A stretch of DNA of 64,000 bases from Lysinibacillus xylanilyticus. Lineage in GTDB: Bacteria > Bacillota > Bacilli > Bacillales_A > Planococcaceae. This document shows, one piece after another, positions 16,589 to 25,464 of the stretch (its first letter is position 1; each line of letters opens with the position of its first letter). The position numbers and the translations under genes are program-made. The stretch covers positions 1,376,929 to 1,440,928 of the forward strand of contig NZ_LFXJ01000005.1 in NCBI RefSeq assembly GCF_001183605.1. Direction: 5' to 3'. The notes below the pieces were generated by a model that did no database searches, was not told the origin of the DNA, and saw only the letters and a list, made by a program, of their open reading frames with translations.

Positions 16589-16789
16589 ATGAGTAATAAA
16601 CAAATTAGAAGAGCGATTAAAAATTATATTATGCACTATGGCAAGCAAGACACGCGCGTTGTTATCGATACGTTTTCAAAAGCGTTTCATACAACAAAAC
16701 AACGTATTTCAGGAAATATCAGTTGCATGAAATGCATCGATGGTTCCATTAACATCATAAGTAATAGACCACATAGTATAATGTACTAA
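16589..16789 (+). CDS. Small winged-helix-like protein, unknown
   Basis: 66 residues, basic, MSNKQIRRAIKNYIMHYGKQ with a TTKQRISGNISCMKCIDGSI segment reminiscent of a wHTH recognition region. AGGAGG 7 nt before the ATG at 16589 excludes two upstream starts. Small proteins of this look are frequent in Bacillus genomes; function unknown. A terminator follows. Confidence 0.6.
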   Translation: MSNKQIRRAIKNYIMHYGKQDTRVVIDTFSKAFHTTKQRISGNISCMKCIDGSINIISNRPHSIMY

Positions 16790-16806
16790 TCATTTCCACC
16801 CTGGCC

Positions 16807-16834
16807 GGCAGATCCTCTGCCTGTCTTTTTTTAT
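16807..16834 (+). terminator. Terminator of the 16197-16789 pair
   Basis: GGCAGA-tcc-TCTGCC then TGTCTTTTTTT. Confidence 0.8.
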
Positions 16835-16991
16835 ACCAAGGCACAATCTCTTCCCTATATAAAACAAAGGCCGTTTTCGTATAGATTGTTACTTACTTTA
16901 AAATACTGATCATTTTAGAATATAATTCAGTAGTTAGAAACACTTAAAACTTTATAAACAGGTTAATTGTGGAGTGTTGTTTAACTTGTGG

Positions 16992-17182
16992 TCAACAATC
17001 GGGCCATATTGTGGAATAAAAGCCTTTTATGCAATATTACCAAACGAGGGTTTGGGTGCGTTATGACCTCGTACCTCATCTAGTTTGTTGTGAAAAATAT
17101 ATTTTAAATAGATCTTAAATCTGAATCTTTCCTGACACTACCCCATAAAAAATGTTGTTCAATTATATGGCCCGATTGTTGA
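16992..17182. repeat. MITE-like element with perfect 18-bp terminal inverted repeats
   Basis: TCAACAATCGGGCCATAT (16992-17009) is exactly inverted at 17165-17182, enclosing 191 bp with no open frame. The right terminus also belongs to the spacer-repeat family (compare R5). Most consistent with a small non-autonomous element or a long cassette-end structure. Confidence 0.65.
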
Positions 17183-17189
17183 ACAACAC

Positions 17190-17221
17190 TATTCAACTAA
17201 ACTGCCTCGTTAGTTGAATAA
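17190..17221. repeat. Palindromic spacer repeat R7, best consensus copy
   Basis: ATTCAACTAAACTGCCTCGT then TAGTTGAATAAC; TTCAACTAAAC and GTTAGTTGAA form the stem. Confidence 0.7.
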
Positions 17222-17248
17222 CAACAATCTTTTCGAAAACAGCCTTAT

Positions 17249-17335
17249 TAATAAACTTCAGGTTTTTGCTTTATTAAAGGTGCTATTCGTTCCTATGAAA
17301 AATGTGGCTTTAACGAAATAAGATTTTCCACTTCG
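17249..17335 (+). pseudogene. Second remnant of the RimJ/RimL-type GNAT gene
   Basis: CTTCAGGTTTTTGCTTTATT, GCTATTCGTTCCTATGAAAA and TTTTCCACTTCGGCCAATTTC follow the 3' third of the gene at 11157 in order, with two internal deletions. The copy is followed by a near-identical terminator, so gene end and terminator were duplicated together. Confidence 0.7.
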
Positions 17336-17359
17336 GCCAATTTCTCGATAAAATGAACC

Positions 17360-17386
17360 AAGGGGCTGCCAGTAGACAGCCCCTTC
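17360..17386. terminator. Terminator associated with the GNAT remnant
   Basis: AGGGGCTG-ccagtaga-CAGCCCCTT, nearly the same as 11761-11789; it also lies at the 3' end of the converging histidine-phosphatase gene. Confidence 0.7.
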
Positions 17387-17388
17387 CT

Positions 17389-17942
17389 CTATTCTTGCCA
17401 AATTCTTTGAACATCTCGTAACACCAAATGCTGAAATGTTAGTTGATATACATCTGGCATTGAAAGTTTTTCCAAAATGAGTAATCATACCTTGCATCAA
17501 TATATTTAAACATTAAGGCCATTACATTGCCGTGTGTACCAATCACTATATTGTCATTTGGATGTGCAAGTATAATTTTATGCAAGGTAGTAATAGCTCG
17601 TTCCATTGCGATTTCATTTGATTCTCCACCCTCAAATGCGAAATTCGGATGACTCCATACTTGTTGAATCGCAGCGTCAAAATCAAGTATAGTTTCAGTA
17701 GATAATATTCTTTCTTTCAAAGAATCAATCGTATTTATCTGTAATGTATGTTCTTGTGCAATACCTTCCACCGTCTGAACGGCTCTATTATATGGACTTG
17801 AATATATAGTATGGATTATTTTATTTTTAAATAATTTTGTTACACGATCCCTATCCTCAAACCCTTTGTCAGAAAGCGGACGATTGTACTCATCCGCTGT
17901 AAAGTGAGAATGAGCGTGTCTTACAAAATATATTACGGTCAT
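17389..17942 (-). pseudogene. Histidine phosphatase frameshifted near its C-terminus
   Basis: The intact part starts MTVIYFVRHAHSHFTADEYN with a proper RHA catalytic motif, YSSPYNRAVQTVEGI and IVIGTHGNVMALMF. At 17467-17471 a run of five A (minus strand) puts the frame on a premature TAA at 17439; with a sixth A it would read WKKLSMPDVYQLTF.. to a TAG at 17389. The short form would lose the last 30 or so residues. Homopolymer slippage or sequencing error are both possible, so the gene may be functional in reality. Confidence 0.7.
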
Positions 17943-17956
17943 TAATATCGCCTCTA

Positions 17957-18574
17957 CTATTCTTCAGATTTTGCCTTCTTTTCTTTCATATAATTGTATA
18001 AATCAACCTTCCACATACCATCCTCTTTTAATATGGGATATACCCTAAGATAGTGTGCGCTTCCAAAAATTATCTCCAAATGAACAATTGCTATACTTTC
18101 GGTGCTAGAATCTTTATCCAAAGAAATTCTATCATAGTATCTGTACATTAAATAATTCTGTATATCTTCATCTAATAAATAATCTATATACTCTGCTATA
18201 AAGGTTTGTTTATCTGGAAGCTCATTGTTATTGTAGGTAATTGCATATAGTTTATCGAAATTATTCTCAAATATTAAATTCATCATAATTAACACCATTT
18301 CCTCTGGTGTAAAAGTCTTTAAACTATTAATATTCCCATTGCTTAAGAATTCTTCATATAATTTTCTTTTTTCCTCGGTCAGTTCCTCTAAATATGTAAA
18401 ATCATAATTTCTATCAATGACGGGAGTTGTCGATTTAGACTCTTCCACATGTTGAATGGTATGGCTAGAAACTGCAGTAGATTCTCCTGATTTTGTTTTC
18501 ACTTCTGTACATGCTATTAATATTAAACTAGAAACGACAAAAACGCTTAATATTGGTAACTTTAACTTCAACAC
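17957..18574 (-). CDS. Lipoprotein of unknown function
   Basis: About 205 residues. Lipobox LILIAC (cysteine about residue 22) after a basic/hydrophobic signal, a Ser/Thr-rich linker, then an acidic alpha/beta domain ending in VYPILKEDGMWKVDLYNYM, a pattern common in NTF2-like extracytoplasmic domains. The start is placed at GTG 18574 because GGGGGAGG lies 6 nt upstream, inside the longer open frame. It ends 14 bp before the histidine-phosphatase start and may be co-transcribed. Confidence 0.75.
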   Translation of the reverse strand: MLKLKLPILSVFVVSSLILIACTEVKTKSGESTAVSSHTIQHVEESKSTTPVIDRNYDFTYLEELTEEKRKLYEEFLSNGNINSLKTFTPEEMVLIMMNLIFENNFDKLYAITYNNNELPDKQTFIAEYIDYLLDEDIQNYLMYRYYDRISLDKDSSTESIAIVHLEIIFGSAHYLRVYPILKEDGMWKVDLYNYMKEKKAKSEE

Positions 18575-18833
18575 TGTATACCTCCCCCCTATCATTTAAT
18601 AGACTCACAAACTAATTTATCCATCATTCTATATATTTCGAAAATTCTCAACATTATCAACCAGAAAGAAATCTCCTCAATAACAAACAACAAAAAAGCA
18701 TATTTGATAAATTGCGACAAGAAAATAAAGTCCATTAAAATTCCAGTCGATACATGCATAAATATTTATAGTAAAAAAGTTGCTAATCTATTAAATATCT
18801 CCCTAATCATTTTATGAAATCAAGTCAAAAAAA

Positions 18834-18860
18834 AACCCTTAAATTCTAACGTATAGGGTT
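18834..18860 (-). terminator. Orphan hairpin with T-run (minus strand)
   Basis: AACCCT and AGGGTT pair; on the minus strand nine T follow. No minus-strand gene is evident to its right; the rest of 18575-19099 shows no supported gene. Confidence 0.55.
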
Positions 18861-19099
18861 ATATAACATATTAATAATACACTATTAGTAATATAAGTAG
18901 GTCGAAATATCCAACTTGGCTATTCTTTGTTTTTTTCCATCATATAAGAATATATATTTTTATCTATGACTAAATTACGAATTTCTCAACCTATACACAA
19001 TGTGACATATTTTTTATTTTAGGTGAGATACAATGAAAAAGTTGAATCGAGGTCAAGGTATTTCAAGAATATGAAGAAAAAATATAGGGGGAAAAGATT

Positions 19100-19273
19100 T
19101 TGGTTAATATATCGTTTAAACAATTCTTGAAGATGGAGATTGAAAATAAAAGGAAAGATATGTATAAGAAGGCAATGGATTTAGGTTTCACCCATCCTAG
19201 CGTGGTAGATTGTAGTCAAGAATTAGATGACTTACTAAATAAATATTCAAAAGCGATCAATAAAGCTAGCTAA
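19100..19273 (+). CDS. Spo0E-family aspartyl phosphatase
   Basis: 57 residues, typical size. KMEIENKRKDMYKKAMDLGF and CSQELDDLLNKYSKA carry the Spo0E signature S-Q-E-L-D-x-L-L-N. Family members dephosphorylate Spo0A~P and delay sporulation. TTG start at 19100 with AGGGGG about 10 nt upstream. Confidence 0.88.
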   Translation: MVNISFKQFLKMEIENKRKDMYKKAMDLGFTHPSVVDCSQELDDLLNKYSKAINKAS

Positions 19274-19422
19274 AACTATTTTCGATGATCCGTCTAGTTT
19301 TATACTGTATATAAGGTTCTGGTTATAAAAATCACACCATTTCCTTTTGCTGTTGTAAAGATACGTATAAATAACATAAAAATGGGATATCTTCTTTATG
19401 ACAGGAAAAAGGAGGTCGAAAA

Positions 19423-19887
19423 ATGCAGGTATTTTTTTTATCATTGGTCGTTTCAAGCTTTTTACTACAGCAACCTCAAGATTCAGTAGAAAATACAGCA
19501 CCGGTTCTTTGCATACCTTCTGGAACTACATCTTATAAATATCCTAATAATCAATATCAGACATTTCGTACTGAGAATGATTTCTATCATCAATTAGATA
19601 GGGCAATCTATGAGGAATATAACGATGCTACCTTAAACATTCGTCAAAAAATAGCCTTTAAGGAAGTAGCGAAGGCTGAAGAAACATTTCATCTAAAAAC
19701 TAATTTTATACGTGAAAAAATAGACCTCTCTCAACATACTTTTATTCATCCCAATCGACAAGTATATTTTTTAGCATCCTTTAAGCAAAATAATCAGGAG
19801 ACCTATCATAAATACCTGGTTATTGACGCAGAGACCCAAACTATCCTTTTAGGAAATAGTAATTATCAAAGTAATACTATCAATTAA
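19423..19887 (+). CDS. Small secreted protein, unknown
   Basis: 154 residues; a short N-terminal hydrophobic segment (residues 2-15) suggests export or anchoring, then a soluble domain with several aromatic residues and a C-terminal YHKYLVIDAETQTILLGNSN strand region. AGGAGG precedes the ATG. No family recognised. A lone gene 150 bp after spo0E. Confidence 0.65.
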   Translation: MQVFFLSLVVSSFLLQQPQDSVENTAPVLCIPSGTTSYKYPNNQYQTFRTENDFYHQLDRAIYEEYNDATLNIRQKIAFKEVAKAEETFHLKTNFIREKIDLSQHTFIHPNRQVYFLASFKQNNQETYHKYLVIDAETQTILLGNSNYQSNTIN

Positions 19888-20022
19888 ATCTATTTTGTTA
19901 GTTGTTTAATTTATTGTATGCTTGAAAATTGAATTATAGTAGCAAAATCGTTGAAAAAATCAACATTTTTTTAGTAAATTTTGCAAAAACATATATCACT
20001 ACATTTATATCAATCATTTTTT

Positions 20023-20067
20023 CAGCTCGCCACTAGAGGGAAATGACTTCCTTCTAGCGGCGAGCTG
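20023..20067. terminator. Hairpin downstream of thrS
   Basis: CAGCTCGCC and GGCGAGCTG with an extended inner stem (CTAGA/TCTAG). No clear T-run on either strand, but it sits between converging genes. Confidence 0.55.
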
Positions 20068-20091
20068 AATTGTTTAATCCCCTTTATAAGA

Positions 20092-22002
20092 TTAAGTTTT
20101 TTGTTGTATTTCTTGCTTTATTTCCTCTATAAACTGTTGCAACGGTTTTTCAATTAATGCTTGTTGACCATATTTACGAACAGTGACATGTAGATTATCC
20201 CTTTCTTTATCACCAAGCACTAAAATATAAGGTATTTTTTTCATTTGAGCTTCACGAATTTTTTTACCTAGCTTTTCTTGTCGATTGTCAATACTTACAC
20301 GGATTTGTTCCTTTTGTAAAGCATCAACTACTTGCTGTACATATCCTTGATGGTTATCTGCAACCCCAATTACTTTAACTTGCTGAGGTGCAAGCCACGT
20401 TGGGAACGCCCCTCCAAAATGCTCAATCAATATACCTAAGAAGCGATCAATAGAACCGAATACTGCTCGATGAATAACGACAGGTCTTACTTTTTCATTC
20501 TGTTCATTGATATACGTTAAATCAAATTTCTCAGGAAGTTGAAAATCGAGCTGCACTGTTGCACATTGATGACTGCGATGAATGGCATCTTTAATATGAA
20601 TATCAATTTTTGGGCCATAAAATGCGCCGTCACCTTCATTAATTGTAAAAGGAAAACCTAGATTAGTTAGTACGTTTTCTAACGCTTCTTCTGCTTGATT
20701 CCAAAGTTCAATATCACCCATATAATCAACTGGACGTGTTGATAATTCAATATCGTATTGGAAGCCAAAAACCTTGTATACCTCATCAATTATTTTCAGT
20801 GCTAGTGCAATTTCATCTTCAATTTGCTGAGGCGTAACAAAAATATGCGCATCATCCTGACAAAAAGTACGAACTCGTAATAGGCCATTTAATGCGCCAC
20901 TAAATTCATGTCGATGAACTTGACCAAACTCAGCCATACGAATCGGTAAATCTCTATACGAATGTAAATCATTTTTAAAAATCAACATATGTCCAGGGCA
21001 ATTCATCGGCTTTAATGCGAAGCTTTGGTCGTCTACTTGTGTAAAGTACATATTTTCCTTATAGTGATCCCAATGTCCCGACTGCTCCCATAAACGCTGG
21101 TTCATCATCAATGGAGTCCGTACTTCTTGATAATCAAATTTTGCTTGTAAATGTCGTAAATATGACTCCAATTCGTTGCGAATAATTTGGCCATTTGCTA
21201 AATAAAATGGCATCCCTGGTGCTTCTTCTGAAAACATAAATAACTCTAGTTCTTTTCCAAGCTTTCGGTGATTTCGCTTCTCCGCTTCTTCTAAGAAAAC
21301 AAAGTATTCCTCAAGTTCTTTATTTGAGGCAAATGCTACCCCATATATACGCTGTAGCATTTGATTATTGCTATCTCCACGCCAGTAAGCTCCGGACACA
21401 TTCATTAATTTAAAATGTTGTAATTTACCTGTAGAAGGTACATGAGGTCCACGACATAGATCATAAAAGTCCCCTTGTTCATAAACCGTCACAACTTCAT
21501 GTTCAGGAATATCCTCTAATAACTCTAGCTTTAGAGCATCATGAGCAAATAGCTGTTGTGCCTCTGTTCTTGTCACTTCTTTGCGCTGTATTTGTATATT
21601 TTCATGCACAATTTGCTTCATCATTTTTTCAATTTGTTGTAAATCACTAGGCACTAAGGAATGCGCAATATCGATATCATAATAAAACCCATTTTCTATT
21701 ACTGGCCCAACCCCAAATTTAGCATCAGGGTATAAACGCTTAATTGCTTGGGCTAACAAATGAGCTGTTGAATGACGAATCACCTGAATTCCTTCTTTTG
21801 AGTTAGCATCATACAGGGAAATTTGTGTATCTTCCAAAATCGGGCGCGTCAAATCAATGATGGTTCCGTTGACACTCCCTACGATTGCTTTTTTGCGTAA
21901 AGCTGGGCTAATCGCTTGTGCAATATCGGTTAGTGTAACACCTTTTGAAAATGCTTGTTGTTTACCATCTGGAAATTGAATGTTAATAAATTGATTTGAC
22001 AT
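20092..22002 (-). CDS. thrS: Threonyl-tRNA synthetase
   Basis: 636 residues, full length. TGS domain (about 5-65), second additional domain with H-S-T-A-H-L-L-A-Q-A and the zinc-editing HxxxH, class II catalytic core with MNCPGHMLIF, GLLRVRTFCQDDAHIF, and C-terminal anticodon domain (LGKKIREAQMKKIPYILVLGDKE). The frame extends 22 codons into the T-box terminator; AAGGAG about 8 nt before the ATG at 22002 (MSNQFINIQF) sets the start. Regulated by the T-box immediately upstream. Confidence 0.97.
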   Translation of the reverse strand: MSNQFINIQFPDGKQQAFSKGVTLTDIAQAISPALRKKAIVGSVNGTIIDLTRPILEDTQISLYDANSKEGIQVIRHSTAHLLAQAIKRLYPDAKFGVGPVIENGFYYDIDIAHSLVPSDLQQIEKMMKQIVHENIQIQRKEVTRTEAQQLFAHDALKLELLEDIPEHEVVTVYEQGDFYDLCRGPHVPSTGKLQHFKLMNVSGAYWRGDSNNQMLQRIYGVAFASNKELEEYFVFLEEAEKRNHRKLGKELELFMFSEEAPGMPFYLANGQIIRNELESYLRHLQAKFDYQEVRTPLMMNQRLWEQSGHWDHYKENMYFTQVDDQSFALKPMNCPGHMLIFKNDLHSYRDLPIRMAEFGQVHRHEFSGALNGLLRVRTFCQDDAHIFVTPQQIEDEIALALKIIDEVYKVFGFQYDIELSTRPVDYMGDIELWNQAEEALENVLTNLGFPFTINEGDGAFYGPKIDIHIKDAIHRSHQCATVQLDFQLPEKFDLTYINEQNEKVRPVVIHRAVFGSIDRFLGILIEHFGGAFPTWLAPQQVKVIGVADNHQGYVQQVVDALQKEQIRVSIDNRQEKLGKKIREAQMKKIPYILVLGDKERDNLHVTVRKYGQQALIEKPLQQFIEEIKQEIQQKT

Positions 22003-22041
22003 GTCCTCTACTCCTTTTTTTAAAAAATTAGGTAATTGGAG

Positions 22042-22305
22042 ATAAAAAAAAACACATATTCGCCCCATAAAGGGACGAGTATGTGTTGATTACCCGTGGT
22101 TCCACCCAAATTCCCACTAGATGCACTAGTGGCTCATTGCTCTGCAGTAACGTTGCATAAACGGTGCAAGTTTCCAAGCACTGCTCGAAGGTAGTAAGAT
22201 TTGCTAGCTGCATTAGGAAGCTTTCAGCCATGGCCTCCCTCTCTGTAAATCGCTTATACAAACTCGTGTCCTTGTCATCGCCAATTTCATTGCTTTGTGA
22301 AATTG
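22042..22305 (-). promoter_or_regulatory. T-box riboswitch controlling thrS
   Basis: On the minus strand the T-box consensus GGGTGGAACCACGGG (22093-22107) precedes a terminator (AACACATACTCGTCCC / GGGGCGAATATGTGTT, then a T-run). Upstream, an AGAGAG/GCCATGGC segment belongs to stem I; CTTACTACCTTCG contains ACT and ACC, both threonine codons, as the likely specifier. Uncharged tRNA-Thr would favour the antiterminator and read-through. Confidence 0.93.
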
Positions 22306-22311
22306 TTATTT

Positions 22312-22340
22312 ACTGTAACAAATGCTCCAATACTTGTCAA
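22312..22340 (-). promoter_or_regulatory. SigA-type promoter of thrS
   Basis: TTGACA and TACAGT with 17-bp spacing on the minus strand, just upstream of the T-box. Confidence 0.8.
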
Positions 22341-22456
22341 TGTTCGAAAATTATTTTTTATGAAACAATTTTGATTCCTCTCCCAAATTTGTCCTTCCTG
22401 CATATTCTACTTTTTGCAGGAAAGTTGCAATATAATCGCAATCCCTTAGCTAGTTT

Positions 22457-22816
22457 TCATCCACTTCGTACTTCTAAAGTCTCATAGTTAGAATGCCATT
22501 TAATGTGAATAATTGGGGCAGCATCTTTTTTAAAAATTTTTGCACTTTCTTTTTTCTTTAAGACAAACCGCTTATTCATATTCACACGGACGTCATCGAA
22601 TGTTATTGATTCATTGGACCCTTCTATCGTTATTTGTAAATCACCTAAATCTTTCTCTTCTCCTAGATAAAATAGTTGTAAGCCCTCCTCGGTATTACTA
22701 TGATATACAGCCTTCCAATGCTCACTTTTCGCTATGTAATGTACCTCTCCTTGTTGATTCGTACTACACGCAACTAATACAAACATCATCAAAATTAGGA
22801 AGCATAATTTTTTCAT
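22457..22816 (-). CDS. Small lipoprotein, unknown
   Basis: 119 residues. Signal with lipobox LVAC (cysteine 17), then a compact beta-rich domain (HWKAVYHSNTEEGLQLFYLG, DLQITIEGSNESITFDD) and a C-terminal IHIKWHSNYETLEV strand. The ribosome site (AAGGAA) is about 12 nt away. Many such lipoproteins occur in bacilli; no role can be stated. Confidence 0.7.
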   Translation of the reverse strand: MKKLCFLILMMFVLVACSTNQQGEVHYIAKSEHWKAVYHSNTEEGLQLFYLGEEKDLGDLQITIEGSNESITFDDVRVNMNKRFVLKKKESAKIFKKDAAPIIHIKWHSNYETLEVRSG

Positions 22817-22904
22817 TAGATATCGATTTTCCTTCCCTTGAAAGTTATCATGTTAATATCCTCTTTAATCTATCCTTCTTAATTCCTAGAAAAAGCTGTT
22901 CTCC

Positions 22905-23720
22905 TTAAGTCATAAATTGTGTAAACCAAGCAACATATTTTGCTCCAGGTATAAATAATAGCTGTGCTAAGCAAGTACCTAGTAGCCTTGAACCCATCAT
23001 CATGACAGAAGCTCGTTTAAGACTTAAGTAGCTACCTCTTTGATTGATGACATCATCTGCCAAAATAGAAATTTTAGGGTCAATAAATATAATTAGTAAC
23101 ATCGTTGCTACTCCATTTATAAGTCCTGATGCCATTACAGCAGTTGTTGATCTTTCAGGAACTAACAGAGCTGCGTAAAGTGCAGACAGAACACCAATTG
23201 TATAGATGGCCGTTATCACGATATTAACGATAAATAATTTTATGGGGATATCACGCCAGCTAATCCCCTTTAAGTATGAAAAGCTTGGCATGTGAATATG
23301 TTTTATTCCCCGTTTGAAATACTCAATACTAAATCCTTTTTTGAATAATGCTGGTATAGAACCTTTTTCCTCAGATAAATGAATAATGGCTCTTGAAAAT
23401 ATCGCCACAAATGTCGGCAATAGTAGAATGCCTACGATTGTACCTAATGAAGCGGCGCCAATAAGTACTCGGAACTGCTGCTCCACAAATTCCAGAGTGT
23501 TTTCTTTTGGTGCTGTGTCAGTCAAACTACCGGTAAAGGGCTGCTGCATCATATTTGCCAGCCTTGAAACCATGACCATCACATTAAACAAGGATAGTGC
23601 AGAGGCTAATAATTTTACACGCGCACCCGATAATCGAACTGCATACGCAAGTGTTTCTATCGAATGAATGATGAGAATAAATAAAGCTATCATTATTAAT
23701 TTATCTGTTAAAATATCCAA
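22905..23720 (-). CDS. amj: Amj/YdaH-family lipid II flippase
   Basis: 271 residues, six or more predicted transmembrane helices, matching my memory of YdaH (DUF2837), shown in B. subtilis to be Amj, an alternate lipid II flippase to MurJ. Family-like segments are IHSIETLAYAVRLSGARVK, GTIVGILLLPTFVAIFSRAI and the final SRLLGTCLAQLLFIPGAKYV. Starts with TTG after AAGG. In B. subtilis amj responds to envelope stress via SigM; no such promoter could be assigned here. Confidence 0.78.
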   Translation of the reverse strand: MDILTDKLIMIALFILIIHSIETLAYAVRLSGARVKLLASALSLFNVMVMVSRLANMMQQPFTGSLTDTAPKENTLEFVEQQFRVLIGAASLGTIVGILLLPTFVAIFSRAIIHLSEEKGSIPALFKKGFSIEYFKRGIKHIHMPSFSYLKGISWRDIPIKLFIVNIVITAIYTIGVLSALYAALLVPERSTTAVMASGLINGVATMLLIIFIDPKISILADDVINQRGSYLSLKRASVMMMGSRLLGTCLAQLLFIPGAKYVAWFTQFMT

Positions 23721-24032
23721 ATTCTTTTACCTTCTTTTCGATTGTTAATTAGTAATCGTTTGATTCATGCTCATACATATACTACCCATCCTTCGTGAGG
23801 AATTATTACCCATAAAAACAGGGGTGTAATTTCTTTAGTTCCTACGTTAAAAGGATTTTTCCCATATAGATTTGATATATTTTCGACCTTCTGGGCATCT
23901 TGATTATTTCTCCTTTATTCTCCTTTTCCCAAGGTTGACCTATTTAGTTACGAGTACAGCAAAGACACTTCATCCTTTTAATATTCTACGAAATTTACTT
24001 GAATAGGTTCCTTTATTTTCCTACCAATAAGA
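23721..24032. other. Intergenic region
   Basis: AT-rich leader region upstream of amj; no gene, repeat or confident promoter seen. Confidence 0.45.
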
Positions 24033-24076
24033 AAAGCTATTCATTAGGTACTTTCATCCTAACGAATAGCTTTTTT
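24033..24076 (-). terminator. Terminator of the 24082-24591 gene
   Basis: AAAGCTATTC and GAATAGCTTT with inner TAGG/CCTA pairing; T-runs on both sides. Confidence 0.8.
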
Positions 24077-24081
24077 ATTAT

Positions 24082-24591
24082 TTAATGATTAATTGCAAAG
24101 TCATTATTCCAGCTAGTTGAGTCAGATAGCTGATAGGTGACCATATTGGCGGTTACTGCTAGAATCACACCTGCTCTAGATTTATCTGTAGAAATAGGAT
24201 CCTCTAATACTAATACAACATACCCTTCCCCCTGTCCCAGAGGGTCTATAGCATTTGTAGCGTTGATTTCGAATGTTGTATACGTTTTTTCATTTGTTAC
24301 AGGGAGTAATCTTTCATTCTGATAGGCTCCATATTCCTTTAAATTATAGCAAACAGGCATCCATCCCTTTGACCAATCAATACTGCCCATTATTTCTTTT
24401 TTTCGATGTGCAAGTTTGCCAATTGAAAATGTAAAATATATCTTCATAATAGCTTGATCTAATTCATTTTTCCCTTCACATACAGCTGTTACCTCCAGCT
24501 TAATATCCTCGTTCGAATGCTTCCTAATTACCACTAAAGTTACAGTGAAAATAAAGATAACAAGTACTATGCCGATAATGACAAATCCCAT
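24082..24591 (-). CDS. Membrane-anchored protein, unknown
   Basis: 169 residues: one N-terminal transmembrane helix (about 2-22), then an exposed beta-rich domain containing IKLEVTAVCEGKNELDQA, SKGWMPVCYNLKEYGAY and GEGYVVLVLEDP. AGGAGGG is 5 nt before the ATG. No family recognised. Confidence 0.65.
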   Translation of the reverse strand: MGFVIIGIVLVIFIFTVTLVVIRKHSNEDIKLEVTAVCEGKNELDQAIMKIYFTFSIGKLAHRKKEIMGSIDWSKGWMPVCYNLKEYGAYQNERLLPVTNEKTYTTFEINATNAIDPLGQGEGYVVLVLEDPISTDKSRAGVILAVTANMVTYQLSDSTSWNNDFAINH

Positions 24592-24742
24592 TTAGTCCCT
24601 CCTAACATCATAATGACTGTTACTATTAGAATACCATGTTTTAGTAGTGATGGTATTTTTTCACCAAACAATCTTATGAAATGACATAGGCATAAATGAT
24701 AAGACAAAAAAAGAGTATGTTGAATAAGTAATTTATCTGTAC

Positions 24743-24778
24743 CGAAACCTAATCGTTAGGTTCGGGACTTCTATCCCG
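24743..24778. other. Adjacent hairpins, unassigned
   Basis: CCGAAACCTAA-tcg-TTAGGTTCGG followed by CGGGA/TCCCG. Lies between two minus-strand genes; could be part of an untranslated leader or a small RNA. Confidence 0.35.
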
Positions 24779-24794
24779 AGTAGTGTAAACTAAA

Positions 24795-24825
24795 AATCAG
24801 TGGGGAAAGAAAACCCCCACTGATT
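24795..24825 (-). terminator. Terminator of the 24837-25301 gene
   Basis: AATCAGTGGGG/CCCCACTGATT, followed on the minus strand by a T-run. Confidence 0.85.
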
Positions 24826-24836
24826 AACGTTTCACT

Positions 24837-25301
24837 TTATTTAGTAGATTGTAATTCAGCTGTTAAAGTAAATGGCATTTTTAAATAATCGTACTTAATC
24901 GTTATTTTTTTAATATTAGGTTCTTCAACCTTTACTGCATAATGCTGAGGCTGCTTTCCAATGGCCTTGCGATCTATGTATTGACTAGGAAAAACAGTTA
25001 CTTGCCTTAACTTATAATATGTAATATTTGGATTACCCACTAGCTTCGTTTCTGCTTCAAACGGTTCGGACTTACTCACGACGAGCTCGACATTTTCAGG
25101 CACTTTATCATTGATGAGTATTTGCTGAAGCTTTATATCACGTAGTCCTTTATTCTCTATTTCTACGATTTTTGTAGTTGAATCATCTGTAGGATTCGTA
25201 TAGCTATTCATGACAAGTGGTGGATTGCTTTTTAAATAAATGATAAAGCCCCCTCCCACTACGAGAACACTAAATAATAAAACAAATAGTAATTTTTTCA
25301 T
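24837..25301 (-). CDS. Membrane-anchored protein, unknown
   Basis: 154 residues: basic start, one transmembrane helix, then a beta-sandwich-like domain (TTKIVEIENKGLRDIKLQQI, PNITYYKLRQVTVFP). The ATG at 25301 is preferred over a GTG four codons upstream because GAGG lies 7 nt before the ATG. The layout resembles the gene at 24082 (single anchor plus exposed beta domain), but sequence similarity is not evident. Confidence 0.65.
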   Translation of the reverse strand: MKKLLFVLLFSVLVVGGGFIIYLKSNPPLVMNSYTNPTDDSTTKIVEIENKGLRDIKLQQILINDKVPENVELVVSKSEPFEAETKLVGNPNITYYKLRQVTVFPSQYIDRKAIGKQPQHYAVKVEEPNIKKITIKYDYLKMPFTLTAELQSTK

Positions 25302-25423
25302 TTCTTTCCTCACTTTCTTGCTACCATCAAGTATAACGAGAAAACCTAGGTGATGAAACCTTAAAATATACTATGGGGATTTTTCTTCACCAATCAACTT
25401 CTTTAGGCTACCCTTTAATACAC

Positions 25424-25464
25424 AGAAAAACAATCTGGCTCATTATAAGCCAGATTGTTTTTCT
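25424..25464. terminator. Bidirectional terminator
   Basis: AGAAAAACAATCTGGCT/AGCCAGATTGTTTTTCT, a perfect 17-bp stem whose arm overlaps the 3' end of the GNAT frame at 25443. Confidence 0.9.

Noticed and set aside
12242..17221. True integron attC sites
   Set aside because: The repeats do not fit the GTTRRRY/RYYYAAC core sites, and no IntI-type integrase is present, so only a cassette-like resemblance is claimed.
22028..22261. Minus-strand frame upstream of thrS
   Set aside because: It is the T-box leader RNA, not a gene.
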